A stretch of DNA of 64,000 nucleotides. Source: Bacteroidota bacterium. Lineage in GTDB: Bacteria; Bacteroidota; Bacteroidia; Sphingobacteriales; Sphingobacteriaceae. Within the stretch, counting starts at the first letter, position 1; every line of letters begins with the position of its first letter. Shown in pieces: positions 9,174-17,955 of this stretch. Below the pieces are notes generated by a model that worked only from the letters and a program-made list of their open reading frames with translations, was not told the origin of the DNA and made no database searches. Location: positions 1 to 64,000 of the forward strand of contig JAEXHI010000034.1 in NCBI GenBank assembly GCA_023450085.1, in the 5' to 3' direction. Both the position numbers and the translations under genes were made by a program.

Positions 9174-11000
9174 TCAGTTCTTTTTTATCAATAGGTAGCC
9201 ATCGAAATTTAGCCAGTTGAAAGTCCTCTCGTTCCTTCTGTAATTTCCACTAAGATTTCTTGCCACAAAAGTAAAATTATATTTTCGGGTTTTCTGCGTA
9301 AGCTGCAACAAAGCCGATGGTACGGCAAATGTTTCATGTCCAATAGCTTTAAAAGGCTGCTGCTCGTTTTTCAGCACTAATTCCCTCGTTAAACTATCTA
9401 TGTTAAATACTGCCGCTTCTTGGCCAGCAATTTTCAAAGTCAATTTTTCCACTTTCATCTTGCGGTGCACTTTGGTCCCTTCTCTTAACCCTTTTTCAAT
9501 TTCAAATTTCTCGCCATTGAAAATATTGGGTTGTTGCGAGTAATCGTTCAGATCAATCATCGCCTCATACCCTAACAGATTAACCACACCATCAGTACTG
9601 TTAAAGGTCACATATCTGGCCGAGACTAAATCATCAACATCTTTTACTTTCAGAAGCGCAAAGGCAGTATCAATCTTCTCATTATCTATCTCGTAACTCC
9701 GTGATTTGTTCTTTTCCGCTTTAGCGTAAATCTTTTCTTCGGCCTCTTTAAGATTTGCAGAGGTAAAACCTTGCAGCGAAGTAAGCCCATGCCTATCTAC
9801 CAAATAACGTACTACAGCAGGAATTTCTTCTTTATCAACCACCTTTTTACTAGCGATCAGTTTTTTCAGCCTAGCCGTTTGCGACACTCTAGAAATAGAA
9901 AATGCACTTTGCGGTCCATAAATAGACAGTATGGCGAGCACAAACAAACTAACAGGGATTACTTTTATATTTTGCTTTTTACTAAATAGAAAATAACCCG
10001 TAATCCCTATAAGCCAAGTAGCTAAGATGATTAAAATATACCTCGACTCCGTAATTCCATAATTGCCTACTCGTTTAATTACTGCCAAAATGAGCAATAC
10101 AATTAAGGGAATCATCATCAGGTAAAAGAAGCGCGAAAATAGTCGAATCCAACCATTACCCTCTTTCTCCTTAATGGGATAAATTAAAAGCAACGACAGC
10201 ATCCCAAATACCGCATAGCCTAAAATCAACGTAGACACCAAACCTTTGGGTAACTCCCAATTGATGGCTATTTTAACTTCGTAAACTAATAATATAGCCA
10301 AGTAAATGGTCATCAAAGGAATCAGCACGTATTGGGTAAATATTTTTAATCCCTTTGGATAACTCTGTTCCTCATCTAGCGATTGAAAATTGATGGGCAC
10401 ACCCGCCAAAAAGAAAATAGTTGTAAACCCAGCACTCAGCACGATAAAAAGTCTGAGGTAAACATCTGAACGAATGGTGACACTAAACAAGCCATCAATA
10501 GCAACCAGCGCAATGGCTAAACCCGCAAAAAGCACTGCGGCATAAAAAGCCGATATCAGAAATCTTAAGAACAAGGTTTTATTATACTGCCAAAAACCAT
10601 TCAAATTTCCACGATTGATGAAAGGAGCAAAAGCGACCAGTAAGTGAAAAGCGAAAGCAAAAAGTGCCACCCTGAAAACATCTATCAAATATTTGAAAGG
10701 GTCTAATAGAAAATACAAAGCGACTAATAACGCTAATCCTGATGCCCGCATTAACCATTTAGATGTTGAATTTAGGGACCGACTCTCCGCATAAGTATCT
10801 AATGCCAACAATAAGGTTAAACCTAAATTACAAAGGAGCAATAGCTTAAGCAGATTTTGATTCAGTTCCATTGCGATACCTGGACCAGCAAGATAACACC
10901 AAATACCTGTAGCTACTAAAGCAATCAGCACCTGTAAAGGGAAACGGAAAACAACACTTTTAAAGTTTTGCCAAAGCACACTTACCGAAGGTAATTTCAT
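9174..11000 (-). CDS. DUF4153-type polytopic membrane protein
   Basis: About 608 residues. The first two thirds contain roughly ten to twelve hydrophobic helices (for example VLIALVATGIWCYLAGPG, LLKLLLLCNLGLTLLLALD, VLIPLMTIYLAILLVYEVKI). A soluble C-terminal domain with short beta-rich segments follows. The pattern resembles the DUF4153 family of inner-membrane proteins of unknown function. It is the first gene of a pair with the helicase, whose start follows its stop by one base. No catalytic motif is visible. Confidence 0.75.
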   Translation of the reverse strand: MKLPSVSVLWQNFKSVVFRFPLQVLIALVATGIWCYLAGPGIAMELNQNLLKLLLLCNLGLTLLLALDTYAESRSLNSTSKWLMRASGLALLVALYFLLDPFKYLIDVFRVALFAFAFHLLVAFAPFINRGNLNGFWQYNKTLFLRFLISAFYAAVLFAGLAIALVAIDGLFSVTIRSDVYLRLFIVLSAGFTTIFFLAGVPINFQSLDEEQSYPKGLKIFTQYVLIPLMTIYLAILLVYEVKIAINWELPKGLVSTLILGYAVFGMLSLLLIYPIKEKEGNGWIRLFSRFFYLMMIPLIVLLILAVIKRVGNYGITESRYILIILATWLIGITGYFLFSKKQNIKVIPVSLFVLAILSIYGPQSAFSISRVSQTARLKKLIASKKVVDKEEIPAVVRYLVDRHGLTSLQGFTSANLKEAEEKIYAKAEKNKSRSYEIDNEKIDTAFALLKVKDVDDLVSARYVTFNSTDGVVNLLGYEAMIDLNDYSQQPNIFNGEKFEIEKGLREGTKVHRKMKVEKLTLKIAGQEAAVFNIDSLTRELVLKNEQQPFKAIGHETFAVPSALLQLTQKTRKYNFTFVARNLSGNYRRNERTFNWLNFDGYLLIKKN

Positions 11001-11052
11001 AAGCTTAAGAATTTTAAATCGTTCACACTAAGATAGCTAACTCCTTCAACTA

Positions 11053-11072
11053 TCTTAAAAAATGTTAAAAAT
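11053..11072 (+). promoter_or_regulatory. Direct repeat, candidate response-regulator site upstream of the receptor gene
   Basis: TTAAAAA occurs at 11055-11061 and again at 11065-11071, a 10-bp period typical of OmpR-family binding sites. A 20-bp segment aligns at 15 of 20 positions with the direct repeat in front of the two-component operon at 17341-17360 (minus strand). This suggests that the response regulator encoded at 14748-15443 controls both promoters. Confidence 0.4.
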
Positions 11073-11134
11073 AGAGTTTCAAGTTGTAAACTATTTTTTT
11101 AGTTCATAATTTAGTGGCACACCAAATTATTAAG

Positions 11135-13909
11135 ATGAAAAGAACGTTACTCCTATTAGCGCTGATACTGACATTCTCCGTAGCTCGTTCACAAACCAAT
11201 TCTATCAAAGGCGTTGCAGCCGACCTTTCTTCAAATGCAAAGCTTCACAACGCAACCGTTAGCGTTTTAAACGCAAAAGATTCGACTTTGTATAAGTTCA
11301 CTAGAGCTAATGCAGAAGGCAATTTCAGTTTTCAAAACATGAAAAATGGAAACTTTATTCTTTTGATTACCTATCCTGAATATGCGGATTTTGTGAATAA
11401 GTTCACTTTAGATTCAGCCAACAGGTCTATCGATTTTAAAGCAATCGATATGAAAACCAAAGCCAAATTATTGAATGAGGTCATCATTAAAGGACAGGCT
11501 GCCGCCATTAAGATTAAAGGCGACACCACTGAATTTAATGCTTCCGCCTACAAGATACAGCCAAATGACCGAGTAGAGGATTTATTAAAAAAATTCCCTG
11601 GGGTAACTGTTGATGCTCAAGGCAAAATTACCGCTCAAGGTAAAACAGTAGAAAAAGTACTCGTTGATGGTGAAGAATTTTTTGGCGATGACCCTACTTT
11701 GGTGACCAAAAACCTAAGGGCAGATATGGTTGACAAGGTACAATTGTTTGAGAAATCAAGCGATCAAGCTGCTTTTACAGGTGTTGACGATGGCCAAAAG
11801 AAACAGACCTTAAACATCGTATTGAAAGAGGATAAAAAACAAGGTTACTTTGGTAAAATTGATGCAGGCTATGGCACGGATGATTTCTATCAAGTGCAAG
11901 CGATGTTCAATAAATTCAAGAAAAAAGAGAAAATAGCGGGCTATTTCACTTCGAGTAATACAGGCAAAACTGGATTGGGATGGGATGACGCAGGCAAGTA
12001 TGGTTCCAGCAGCAACATGGAGATTACTGATGACGGGATGATTTTCATGTCGGGCGGTGACGATCTTGACGGTGGCGGCCGTTACTGGGGCGAAGGTATT
12101 CCAGTTGCACATAATGGTGGCATCCACTATGAGAACAAGTGGAATAATGACAAAGAAAGTATCAATACCAATTACAAGGCTGGTTCTCTTAATGTGAAAA
12201 TCAATAAAAATACCTTAGATCAAACTAACTTCCTTGGTAAGGTTCTGAACACCAATACAACGGCTGACACCGAAAATGACATGTTCAGGCAAAAAATTGA
12301 TGCGACCTATAACATCAAACTTGATACCACTTCTAACTTAAAAGTAGTTATTGATGGCACCTTAAAGAACTCACAAAGTGAAGTAATAACCAATGCAATT
12401 AGGAAAACAGGAACCGGCTTATCGGTGTACAACTCTGAAAGGAATACAAGCAACGACAGCAAACAACAGCTATTTAACCTAAGTGCTTTTTATACCAAAA
12501 AATTAAAAAAAGCAGGACGCAATTACTCAATAAGTTTAAGTCAAGCATATAATAAAAACAAGTCAGATGGTTACTTATACGCAGATAACGAACTTTTTAA
12601 AGAAGATGGTTCATTTGACGAGCGAAGTGTTACCAACCAGTTTAAAGACAACAATATTGTCACCAATAGACTTTCGTCAAATTTCACCTATAATGAACCG
12701 TTGAGTAAATTTTTCACTTTGGTTGCCAACTACGGGTTAACATACACCATGAATAATGCAGATAGAAGAACCTATGACGCTTCGCCAAGCGGTGCTTATG
12801 ACAACCTGAACATGACCTTTAGTAATGATTTTGAAGCAGACCAGCTAATCAATCAAGTGGGAGCCATTTTCAATTATAAAAAAGGGAAAACAGTTATCAA
12901 CTTTGGAACTAAAACCAGCTTTGTAAATTTTGACCAAAAAGAACTGCTTAGCAACCAAAGTTTTAGTAGAAATTTCATCAATTGGATTCCTCAGGCCTCT
13001 TACCAGTATAAATTCTCTGCTCAAAAATCTATCAGTATCAATTATAGTGGAGCAACAACACAACCAACGGTTACCCAACTACAACCAGTGCGAACCAATG
13101 ATGACCCACAAAACCAATACGAAGGGAATGACCAATTAGGTCCATCTTACACCAATAGAATTAGCTTTAGATATAACACTTATAAAATCATTACCAACCA
13201 AAACTTTTATGTAAGCGGCGGCGTAAATTTCACCAGCAACCAGATTGTAAACAATAATACAACAATAGGAAGTAATACTACTTTCCGTGCGGTTAACCTA
13301 GAGGGCAAACTGCCATACAACTACTATGGTTATGTAGGGTTTTCTAGAAAACTTTCATTCCTAGGCGATATCAATACTGGTTTAAACCTAAATTTAAACG
13401 GCTCAGCACAATACAACTATGCAAACAGTGTGCTGAATAAAACCAATAGTATTGCTGCTAATCCTGCTATTAACTTCAGTAAATACAATGATAAAAACAG
13501 CTTTTATCTTTCTTTTGGGCCAAGCTATAATTCACAGGTATCTTCCTTGTCACCACAATCTAACAAAGGATGGGGCTATACTGGCTATATGGACTTGAGC
13601 TTAAAACTTCCAAAGAAAATAACTTTAACGTCTAACGGAGAGTACACTTACCAACCAAGCTCTGATTCTTTTGACAATAGCTTTGACCGTTTAGTCATCA
13701 ACGCTTCGCTTACCAAAGCATTTTTTAAACAAGAGAGTTTAAAAGTAATGTTGAGTGCAAACGATATCTTAAATCAAAATGTTGGTTTCAGAAGATACGC
13801 TTCTTTAAATTCAATTACCCAAACCAGCTACAACAACATCAGCCGCTATTTTATGTTCTCGTTAATATGGGATTTTAACAAAATGGGTGGAGCTCCAAAG
13901 ACAAACTAA
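11135..13909 (+). CDS. TonB-dependent-receptor-like outer-membrane beta-barrel protein (OMP_b-brl_3 type)
   Basis: Outer-membrane barrel with an N-terminal carboxypeptidase-regulatory-like domain (about residues 25-105), a plug-like domain (KFPGVTVDAQGKITAQGKTV...VDGEEFFGDDP) and a long C-terminal barrel ending in an aromatic-rich strand. I chose the ATG at 11135 because it begins a clean signal peptide (MKRTLLLLALILTFSVARSQ); an upstream GTG at 11114 adds seven residues in front of it. The gene precedes the GLPGLI gene by 16 bp, a common Bacteroidota pairing. The substrate is unknown, and it is not a SusC with SusD partner. Confidence 0.85.
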   Translation: MKRTLLLLALILTFSVARSQTNSIKGVAADLSSNAKLHNATVSVLNAKDSTLYKFTRANAEGNFSFQNMKNGNFILLITYPEYADFVNKFTLDSANRSIDFKAIDMKTKAKLLNEVIIKGQAAAIKIKGDTTEFNASAYKIQPNDRVEDLLKKFPGVTVDAQGKITAQGKTVEKVLVDGEEFFGDDPTLVTKNLRADMVDKVQLFEKSSDQAAFTGVDDGQKKQTLNIVLKEDKKQGYFGKIDAGYGTDDFYQVQAMFNKFKKKEKIAGYFTSSNTGKTGLGWDDAGKYGSSSNMEITDDGMIFMSGGDDLDGGGRYWGEGIPVAHNGGIHYENKWNNDKESINTNYKAGSLNVKINKNTLDQTNFLGKVLNTNTTADTENDMFRQKIDATYNIKLDTTSNLKVVIDGTLKNSQSEVITNAIRKTGTGLSVYNSERNTSNDSKQQLFNLSAFYTKKLKKAGRNYSISLSQAYNKNKSDGYLYADNELFKEDGSFDERSVTNQFKDNNIVTNRLSSNFTYNEPLSKFFTLVANYGLTYTMNNADRRTYDASPSGAYDNLNMTFSNDFEADQLINQVGAIFNYKKGKTVINFGTKTSFVNFDQKELLSNQSFSRNFINWIPQASYQYKFSAQKSISINYSGATTQPTVTQLQPVRTNDDPQNQYEGNDQLGPSYTNRISFRYNTYKIITNQNFYVSGGVNFTSNQIVNNNTTIGSNTTFRAVNLEGKLPYNYYGYVGFSRKLSFLGDINTGLNLNLNGSAQYNYANSVLNKTNSIAANPAINFSKYNDKNSFYLSFGPSYNSQVSSLSPQSNKGWGYTGYMDLSLKLPKKITLTSNGEYTYQPSSDSFDNSFDRLVINASLTKAFFKQESLKVMLSANDILNQNVGFRRYASLNSITQTSYNNISRYFMFSLIWDFNKMGGAPKTN

Positions 13910-13925
13910 TTTAACCTACAGACAC

Positions 13926-14711
13926 ATGAAAATGCTAAAATATATCATCGCCGCTTCTTTCACTTTTTTGGTATTGAACAGTAGCGCACAACATGCCCGC
14001 TTTGTAACCCAAGGAACCATTGAATATGAAAAACGTGTAAATGCTTATGCCTTAATTAAGCAACAACTTAAATCATGGGGAGAAGACAACAGCCTCAGTA
14101 CTCAAGCGCTGGAAAGTTACCAAAAGAACAATCCGCAATTTAAAGTACAAAAAAGCAAACTGTTATTCAGTAATCATACTACCGCATTTGTACCTGTCGA
14201 AGACAATACACCGGTGTCAAATAACTGGTTTTCCAATATGATTGAGTTTCAACAGGCCAACAGTATTTTGAGCGATTTGAGTACAGGCACCAGTAAGACG
14301 CAAAAGAAAATCTACGAAGAGACTTACCTTGTGAGCGATAGTATCAGAAAAATCAATTGGAAAATTACCGACGAGTTCAGAAATATTGCGGGTTATAACT
14401 GTCGCAGAGCAAATGCCTTAGTAATGGACTCAGTATATGTAGTGGCTTTCTACAGTGAAGAAATCGCGGTAAGTGGAGGTCCAGAATCTTTTAGTGGTTT
14501 ACCTGGAATGATATTGGGTTTAGCACTTCCGCATGATCATGTAACCTGGTTTGCCACCTCAGTAACTGATGAAACGGTTAGCCCTGATAAGTTAAAGATA
14601 CCTACCAAAGGCAAACCAGTGAACCAAAAACAGTTATACGATATTTTAAAGGGAGCATTAAAAAGCTGGGGAAAATCAGCTTACCAAACCTTTAAATGGG
14701 CAATGCTCTAA
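13926..14711 (+). CDS. GLPGLI-family secreted protein
   Basis: About 261 residues with a signal peptide (MKMLKYIIAASFTFLVLNSS, then AQ). The family signature appears as FSGLPGMILGLALP near residue 200. Family members are of unknown function and often lie beside OMP_b-brl_3 receptors, as here. A longer frame starting at 13887 overlaps the receptor's end; the ATG at 13926 is preferred because the signal peptide begins there. It ends at a hairpin shared with the convergent response-regulator gene. Confidence 0.85.
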   Translation: MKMLKYIIAASFTFLVLNSSAQHARFVTQGTIEYEKRVNAYALIKQQLKSWGEDNSLSTQALESYQKNNPQFKVQKSKLLFSNHTTAFVPVEDNTPVSNNWFSNMIEFQQANSILSDLSTGTSKTQKKIYEETYLVSDSIRKINWKITDEFRNIAGYNCRRANALVMDSVYVVAFYSEEIAVSGGPESFSGLPGMILGLALPHDHVTWFATSVTDETVSPDKLKIPTKGKPVNQKQLYDILKGALKSWGKSAYQTFKWAML

Positions 14712-14734
14712 AGCAAGTTTTACAAAGAAATACA

Positions 14735-14775
14735 AAAAGGCTATAGGCTAGTTAACCACTAGCTTATAGCCTTTT
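14735..14775. terminator. Bidirectional terminator between GLPGLI and response-regulator genes
   Basis: Stem AAAAGGCTATAGGCTAGT (14735-14752) pairs at 17 of 18 positions with ACTAGCTTATAGCCTTTT (14758-14775) around a 5-nt loop. Both strands have a T-run. The right arm lies inside the last codons of the response-regulator gene (stop at 14748), so the coding end doubles as a terminator. Confidence 0.8.
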
Positions 14776-15443
14776 CCATGTACGTTGATAATTTCCACCT
14801 TTGGGTCTTCTTTCAGATACTTGCGCAGCTTACTCAAAAACACGTCCATACTGCGCCCGTTAAAGTAATTATCGTCATGCCAAATGCTAAGCAGCGCTTC
14901 TTCTCTGGTAAGCACTCCATTTTTCTTTAAGCACAACAAGCGTAACAATTCAGCCTCTTTGGTAGACAGCTTTTGCTGAGCACCATCAAAATGGATAATT
15001 TGAGTAGTATAATCAAAACGATAACTACCAATATCAAACTGACTTGGTGCCTCTTCTTGTACAGTATTTTGTTTCGAAGATGCTCTCTTTAACAGCGCGT
15101 TGATGCGTAGCAGCAATTCTTCTATCCTGAAAGGCTTGGTAATGTAATCATCTCCTCCTAAATCATAGGCTAACGACTTATCTTCCATCATTGATTTGGC
15201 TGTGGCAAAAATGATTGGCACTTGTTCATTGGCCTTTCTAATTTCCTTCCCCAAAGTGAATCCATCCTTTTTAGGCATCATCACGTCCAATATGCAAAGG
15301 TCAAAATTATCCTTGCCAAAAGCCTTATATCCCTCGTCGCCATCAGTGCATAGCACTACTTCAAAATTGCCTTTAATCTGTAGGTAGTCCTGCAATAACA
15401 ATCCCAAATTCGGATCGTCTTCAACCAAAAGTATCTTCTTCAT
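14748..15443 (-). CDS. OmpR/PhoB-family response regulator
   Basis: Two-domain regulator of 231 residues. The receiver domain has acidic residues E8/D9/D10, phospho-acceptor Asp53 (LCILDVMMPKKDG) and the conserved Lys in DYITKPF. The C-terminal winged helix (about 135-230) includes LSTKEAELLRLLCLKKNGVL. The gene begins one base after the kinase stop codon, so the two are co-transcribed and probably translationally coupled. Its likely targets are its own operon and the convergent receptor/GLPGLI operon, judged by similar direct repeats in both promoters. Confidence 0.93.
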   Translation of the reverse strand: MKKILLVEDDPNLGLLLQDYLQIKGNFEVVLCTDGDEGYKAFGKDNFDLCILDVMMPKKDGFTLGKEIRKANEQVPIIFATAKSMMEDKSLAYDLGGDDYITKPFRIEELLLRINALLKRASSKQNTVQEEAPSQFDIGSYRFDYTTQIIHFDGAQQKLSTKEAELLRLLCLKKNGVLTREEALLSIWHDDNYFNGRSMDVFLSKLRKYLKEDPKVEIINVHGKGYKLVVN

Positions 15444-15444
15444 A

Positions 15445-17295
15445 TCAATTGTTTAATTTAAATGGTATATGAATGGTAAACGTCGTCCCTTTATCTTTTT
15501 CACTATTCACTTTGATGCTTCCATTCATTTGAGCAACAATGTCATTCACATAGCTTAAACCTAAGCCAAAACCCTTTACGTCATGTAAATTACCTGTAGG
15601 CACTCTATAAAACTGATCAAAGATGCGTTTAGTTTGCTCTTTGGTCATGCCAATACCTTCATCGCTTATTTCTATGTCAATGCCGTTTGCGTGGTTTCTA
15701 GTTTTAATCGTAATCTTTGGATTTGATGGGCTATATTTATTGGCATTGTCAATCAAGTTATAAATCACATTCGACAAATGCAATTCGTCACCAATCAGCA
15801 CGTCATTCTCCGCCTCCAACGCTAAAATAACTTCGGCATCTTTTTTTTGCAATTGAAGACTCATGCTATCCACCACTAAAGCAATGAGTTCATTCATAGC
15901 TACCGGTTGACTCTCTAACTTCAATTCCTTCTTTTCCAGTTTCGCAACGTTCAATACGCGTTCAATGTGATTTCCCAAGCGTACATTCTCATCGTAAATA
16001 ATGCCGGCTAAACGATTGATCCTAGCTTTATCTGCATTCAAATCGGGATCTTTTAAGGCTTCACTAGCAATCATGATGGTAGCCACAGGAGTTTTAAACT
16101 CGTGGGTCATGTTATTGATAAAGTCCGTTTTCATCTCCGTTATCTTTTTCTGCCTGATAATGGCGTAAATAGTATAGGCAAAAATGAAAACCAATACCAG
16201 CAATAGGCCAACGGAAGAGATAAGGGTAACAAACATGTTGTTAAAAATCAATGAGTTCTTATTCGGGAAACTCACGTACAACATCCCAGGATCTTTGATC
16301 ATTAAATCATTACTGAATATGATTTTACTAAAAGTATTTTTAGGTAATGCTTCGCCTTCCTGTAGAGACACATTACGATAAATGACCTTATCTGTATTTT
16401 TAGAAGGTGTTACCCAATAGTTATAGTCTAAATTGATATTCTTACTTAACAGTTCCCTTTTAATCAGCGTATCTACAATTTCCTGACTTGGGATTCTCTC
16501 TTCCAAAGGGATATTCTTATTGGCCATCTCTTTGGCTACATCTTGCAATAGCATTACATTACGTCCATCGTTTCCTACCAACGTAACGGTATCTGCATAG
16601 AGCCTTTCTAGTTCCATTTTGTACCTGTGCTCTGCTTTTACATCCTCCAACTCAAATTTGGTTTTTAGGTCGGGATCCATCGTAGGCAACGTAATAAACT
16701 GAGGCCTCAAATCGGTTGGGCTAAAAGCTAGATATATGATGGAATCAGGTAATTTATCAAGCCTAATAATTGGACGTTTCCGTTCATAATTAGACGAAAG
16801 TTTACGACTAAGTACTACCCCATCAGGCGTTCTAAATTCGTCTATTTTATAATTTAACGTATTTTTATTATTCGGATTTGGATTAGACAAAATTGCATAA
16901 TCTTCCTGACTTATGATCTGGGGCTTAACATAGTTAATATGAATGATGCTATCCTGCTCATTTAAGTATTGTAAGATCTGTTGCTGTAGTTTCATTCGCC
17001 TACGAGCCTTATTCTCTTTATACCTCTCCTTAAAAGCAACAATGCTATCCGTTTTACTGCGGATATTGCTTACTTCTAGTTCCTGAAATTCTACGTCTTT
17101 TCGATTGATATGCCGAATGACATTCTTCTTCTGTATCTTATTCACCACAGCACTTAGTGCTTGATTTACATCTTGCTCAAAAAGCTGTGACTTAAGGTTA
17201 TAAGACTCCCTAACGTAATACATCTGCATTACAAAAACACCTAATAACGCGAAGGTCATTAGCGCAGTAATTATCCAAAGGCTCCTCTTTTTCAT
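15445..17295 (-). CDS. Membrane sensor histidine kinase
   Basis: 616 residues. An N-terminal TM helix (about 8-27) is followed by a periplasmic sensor region of over 300 residues, a second TM helix near 345-370, a HisKA domain with phospho-acceptor His398 (NNMTHEFKTPVAT) and a HATPase domain with N-box NLIDNANKYSP and GFGLGLSYV. There is no obvious HAMP or PAS domain. It is the first gene of a two-gene operon with the OmpR-type regulator. The signal is unknown; the neighbouring outer-membrane receptor hints at envelope or nutrient sensing. Confidence 0.92.
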   Translation of the reverse strand: MKKRSLWIITALMTFALLGVFVMQMYYVRESYNLKSQLFEQDVNQALSAVVNKIQKKNVIRHINRKDVEFQELEVSNIRSKTDSIVAFKERYKENKARRRMKLQQQILQYLNEQDSIIHINYVKPQIISQEDYAILSNPNPNNKNTLNYKIDEFRTPDGVVLSRKLSSNYERKRPIIRLDKLPDSIIYLAFSPTDLRPQFITLPTMDPDLKTKFELEDVKAEHRYKMELERLYADTVTLVGNDGRNVMLLQDVAKEMANKNIPLEERIPSQEIVDTLIKRELLSKNINLDYNYWVTPSKNTDKVIYRNVSLQEGEALPKNTFSKIIFSNDLMIKDPGMLYVSFPNKNSLIFNNMFVTLISSVGLLLVLVFIFAYTIYAIIRQKKITEMKTDFINNMTHEFKTPVATIMIASEALKDPDLNADKARINRLAGIIYDENVRLGNHIERVLNVAKLEKKELKLESQPVAMNELIALVVDSMSLQLQKKDAEVILALEAENDVLIGDELHLSNVIYNLIDNANKYSPSNPKITIKTRNHANGIDIEISDEGIGMTKEQTKRIFDQFYRVPTGNLHDVKGFGLGLSYVNDIVAQMNGSIKVNSEKDKGTTFTIHIPFKLNN

Positions 17296-17307
17296 GCCGT
17301 TTCAATT

Positions 17308-17360
17308 CAAAGTTAACGAACACTTTAGTAAACACCGCTACCCTTTAACACTTTTTAACA
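17308..17360 (-). promoter_or_regulatory. Two-component operon promoter with direct-repeat operator
   Basis: Reading the minus strand, TAACTTTG (complement of 17308-17315) is a perfect TAnnTTTG -7 element 12 bp before the kinase ATG. Upstream, TGTTAAAAAG and TGTTAAAGGG lie in tandem with 10-bp spacing (complement of 17360-17341), suiting an OmpR-family dimer. A related repeat precedes the receptor gene at 11053-11072. Confidence 0.55.
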
Positions 17361-17451
17361 GTACAGCAAACTCATGTAAAAGCTCATTTTCAGCGATTAA
17401 CAATTTTAAAAGGCTGCATTGAAGCTACAACTTTTGGGGTTAAAAGAGCAT

Positions 17452-17483
17452 AAAAAAAGCCACTTGGTTATTCCAAGCGGCTT
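17452..17483 (-). terminator. Terminator of the DUF3127 gene
   Basis: On the minus strand, GCCGCTTGG and CCAAGTGGC form a stem around AATAA (one mismatched pair), followed by a run of seven T. It starts 31 bp after the stop of the DUF3127 gene. Confidence 0.8.
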
Positions 17484-17514
17484 CTAATTATCATTGTTTT
17501 CTTAAAAAGCGATG

Positions 17515-17886
17515 TTAAAAAGGCAAATCGTCATCCTCACCAGCAGCGGTATTCACATCAACTGGAGCAGCATATTGTGGTGCATCACCAGCTGCAGGAG
17601 CAGTACCTGTTAATGCCGTAAGACGCCATACCACCAAACTGTTAAAATATGAAGTCACCCCATCTTTGTTAGTCCAAGGACGACCACGTAAATTGAATGA
17701 AACTTCAATCTCATCTCCAGGCTTCAAACTATCAAATAAAGCTGTTTTATCTTGTAAAGCCTCAAATCTGATATATTCCGGATAAGTCGGATTTTCTGCG
17801 TATTCTACAATTAAATCACGTTTCTTAAACGTTTCGCTCACTTGCTGTGTGGCACCAATTTCGTGTACCTTCCCTTTAATTTCCAT
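17515..17886 (-). CDS. DUF3127 domain protein
   Basis: Small protein of about 123 residues with an OB-fold-like body and an Ala/Asp-rich tail ending EDDDLPF. This acidic aromatic C-terminus resembles the SSB-type DDDIPF tail that recruits genome-maintenance partners. It matches the Bacteroidota DUF3127 family, whose function is not established; a single-strand nucleic-acid or SSB-like role is only an inference. The start MEIKGKVHEIG at 17886 is preferred; the frame remains open to 17973 but would then overlap the promoter of the divergent methyltransferase gene. MEEEKY at 17916 is an alternative start. Confidence 0.8.
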   Translation of the reverse strand: MEIKGKVHEIGATQQVSETFKKRDLIVEYAENPTYPEYIRFEALQDKTALFDSLKPGDEIEVSFNLRGRPWTNKDGVTSYFNSLVVWRLTALTGTAPAAGDAPQYAAPVDVNTAAGEDDDLPF

Positions 17887-17955
17887 ATCAATACTAATAT
17901 ATTTCTCTTCTTCCATCCAAATCTCTATATTTTTATTGATAACTTCGCAAATCAT

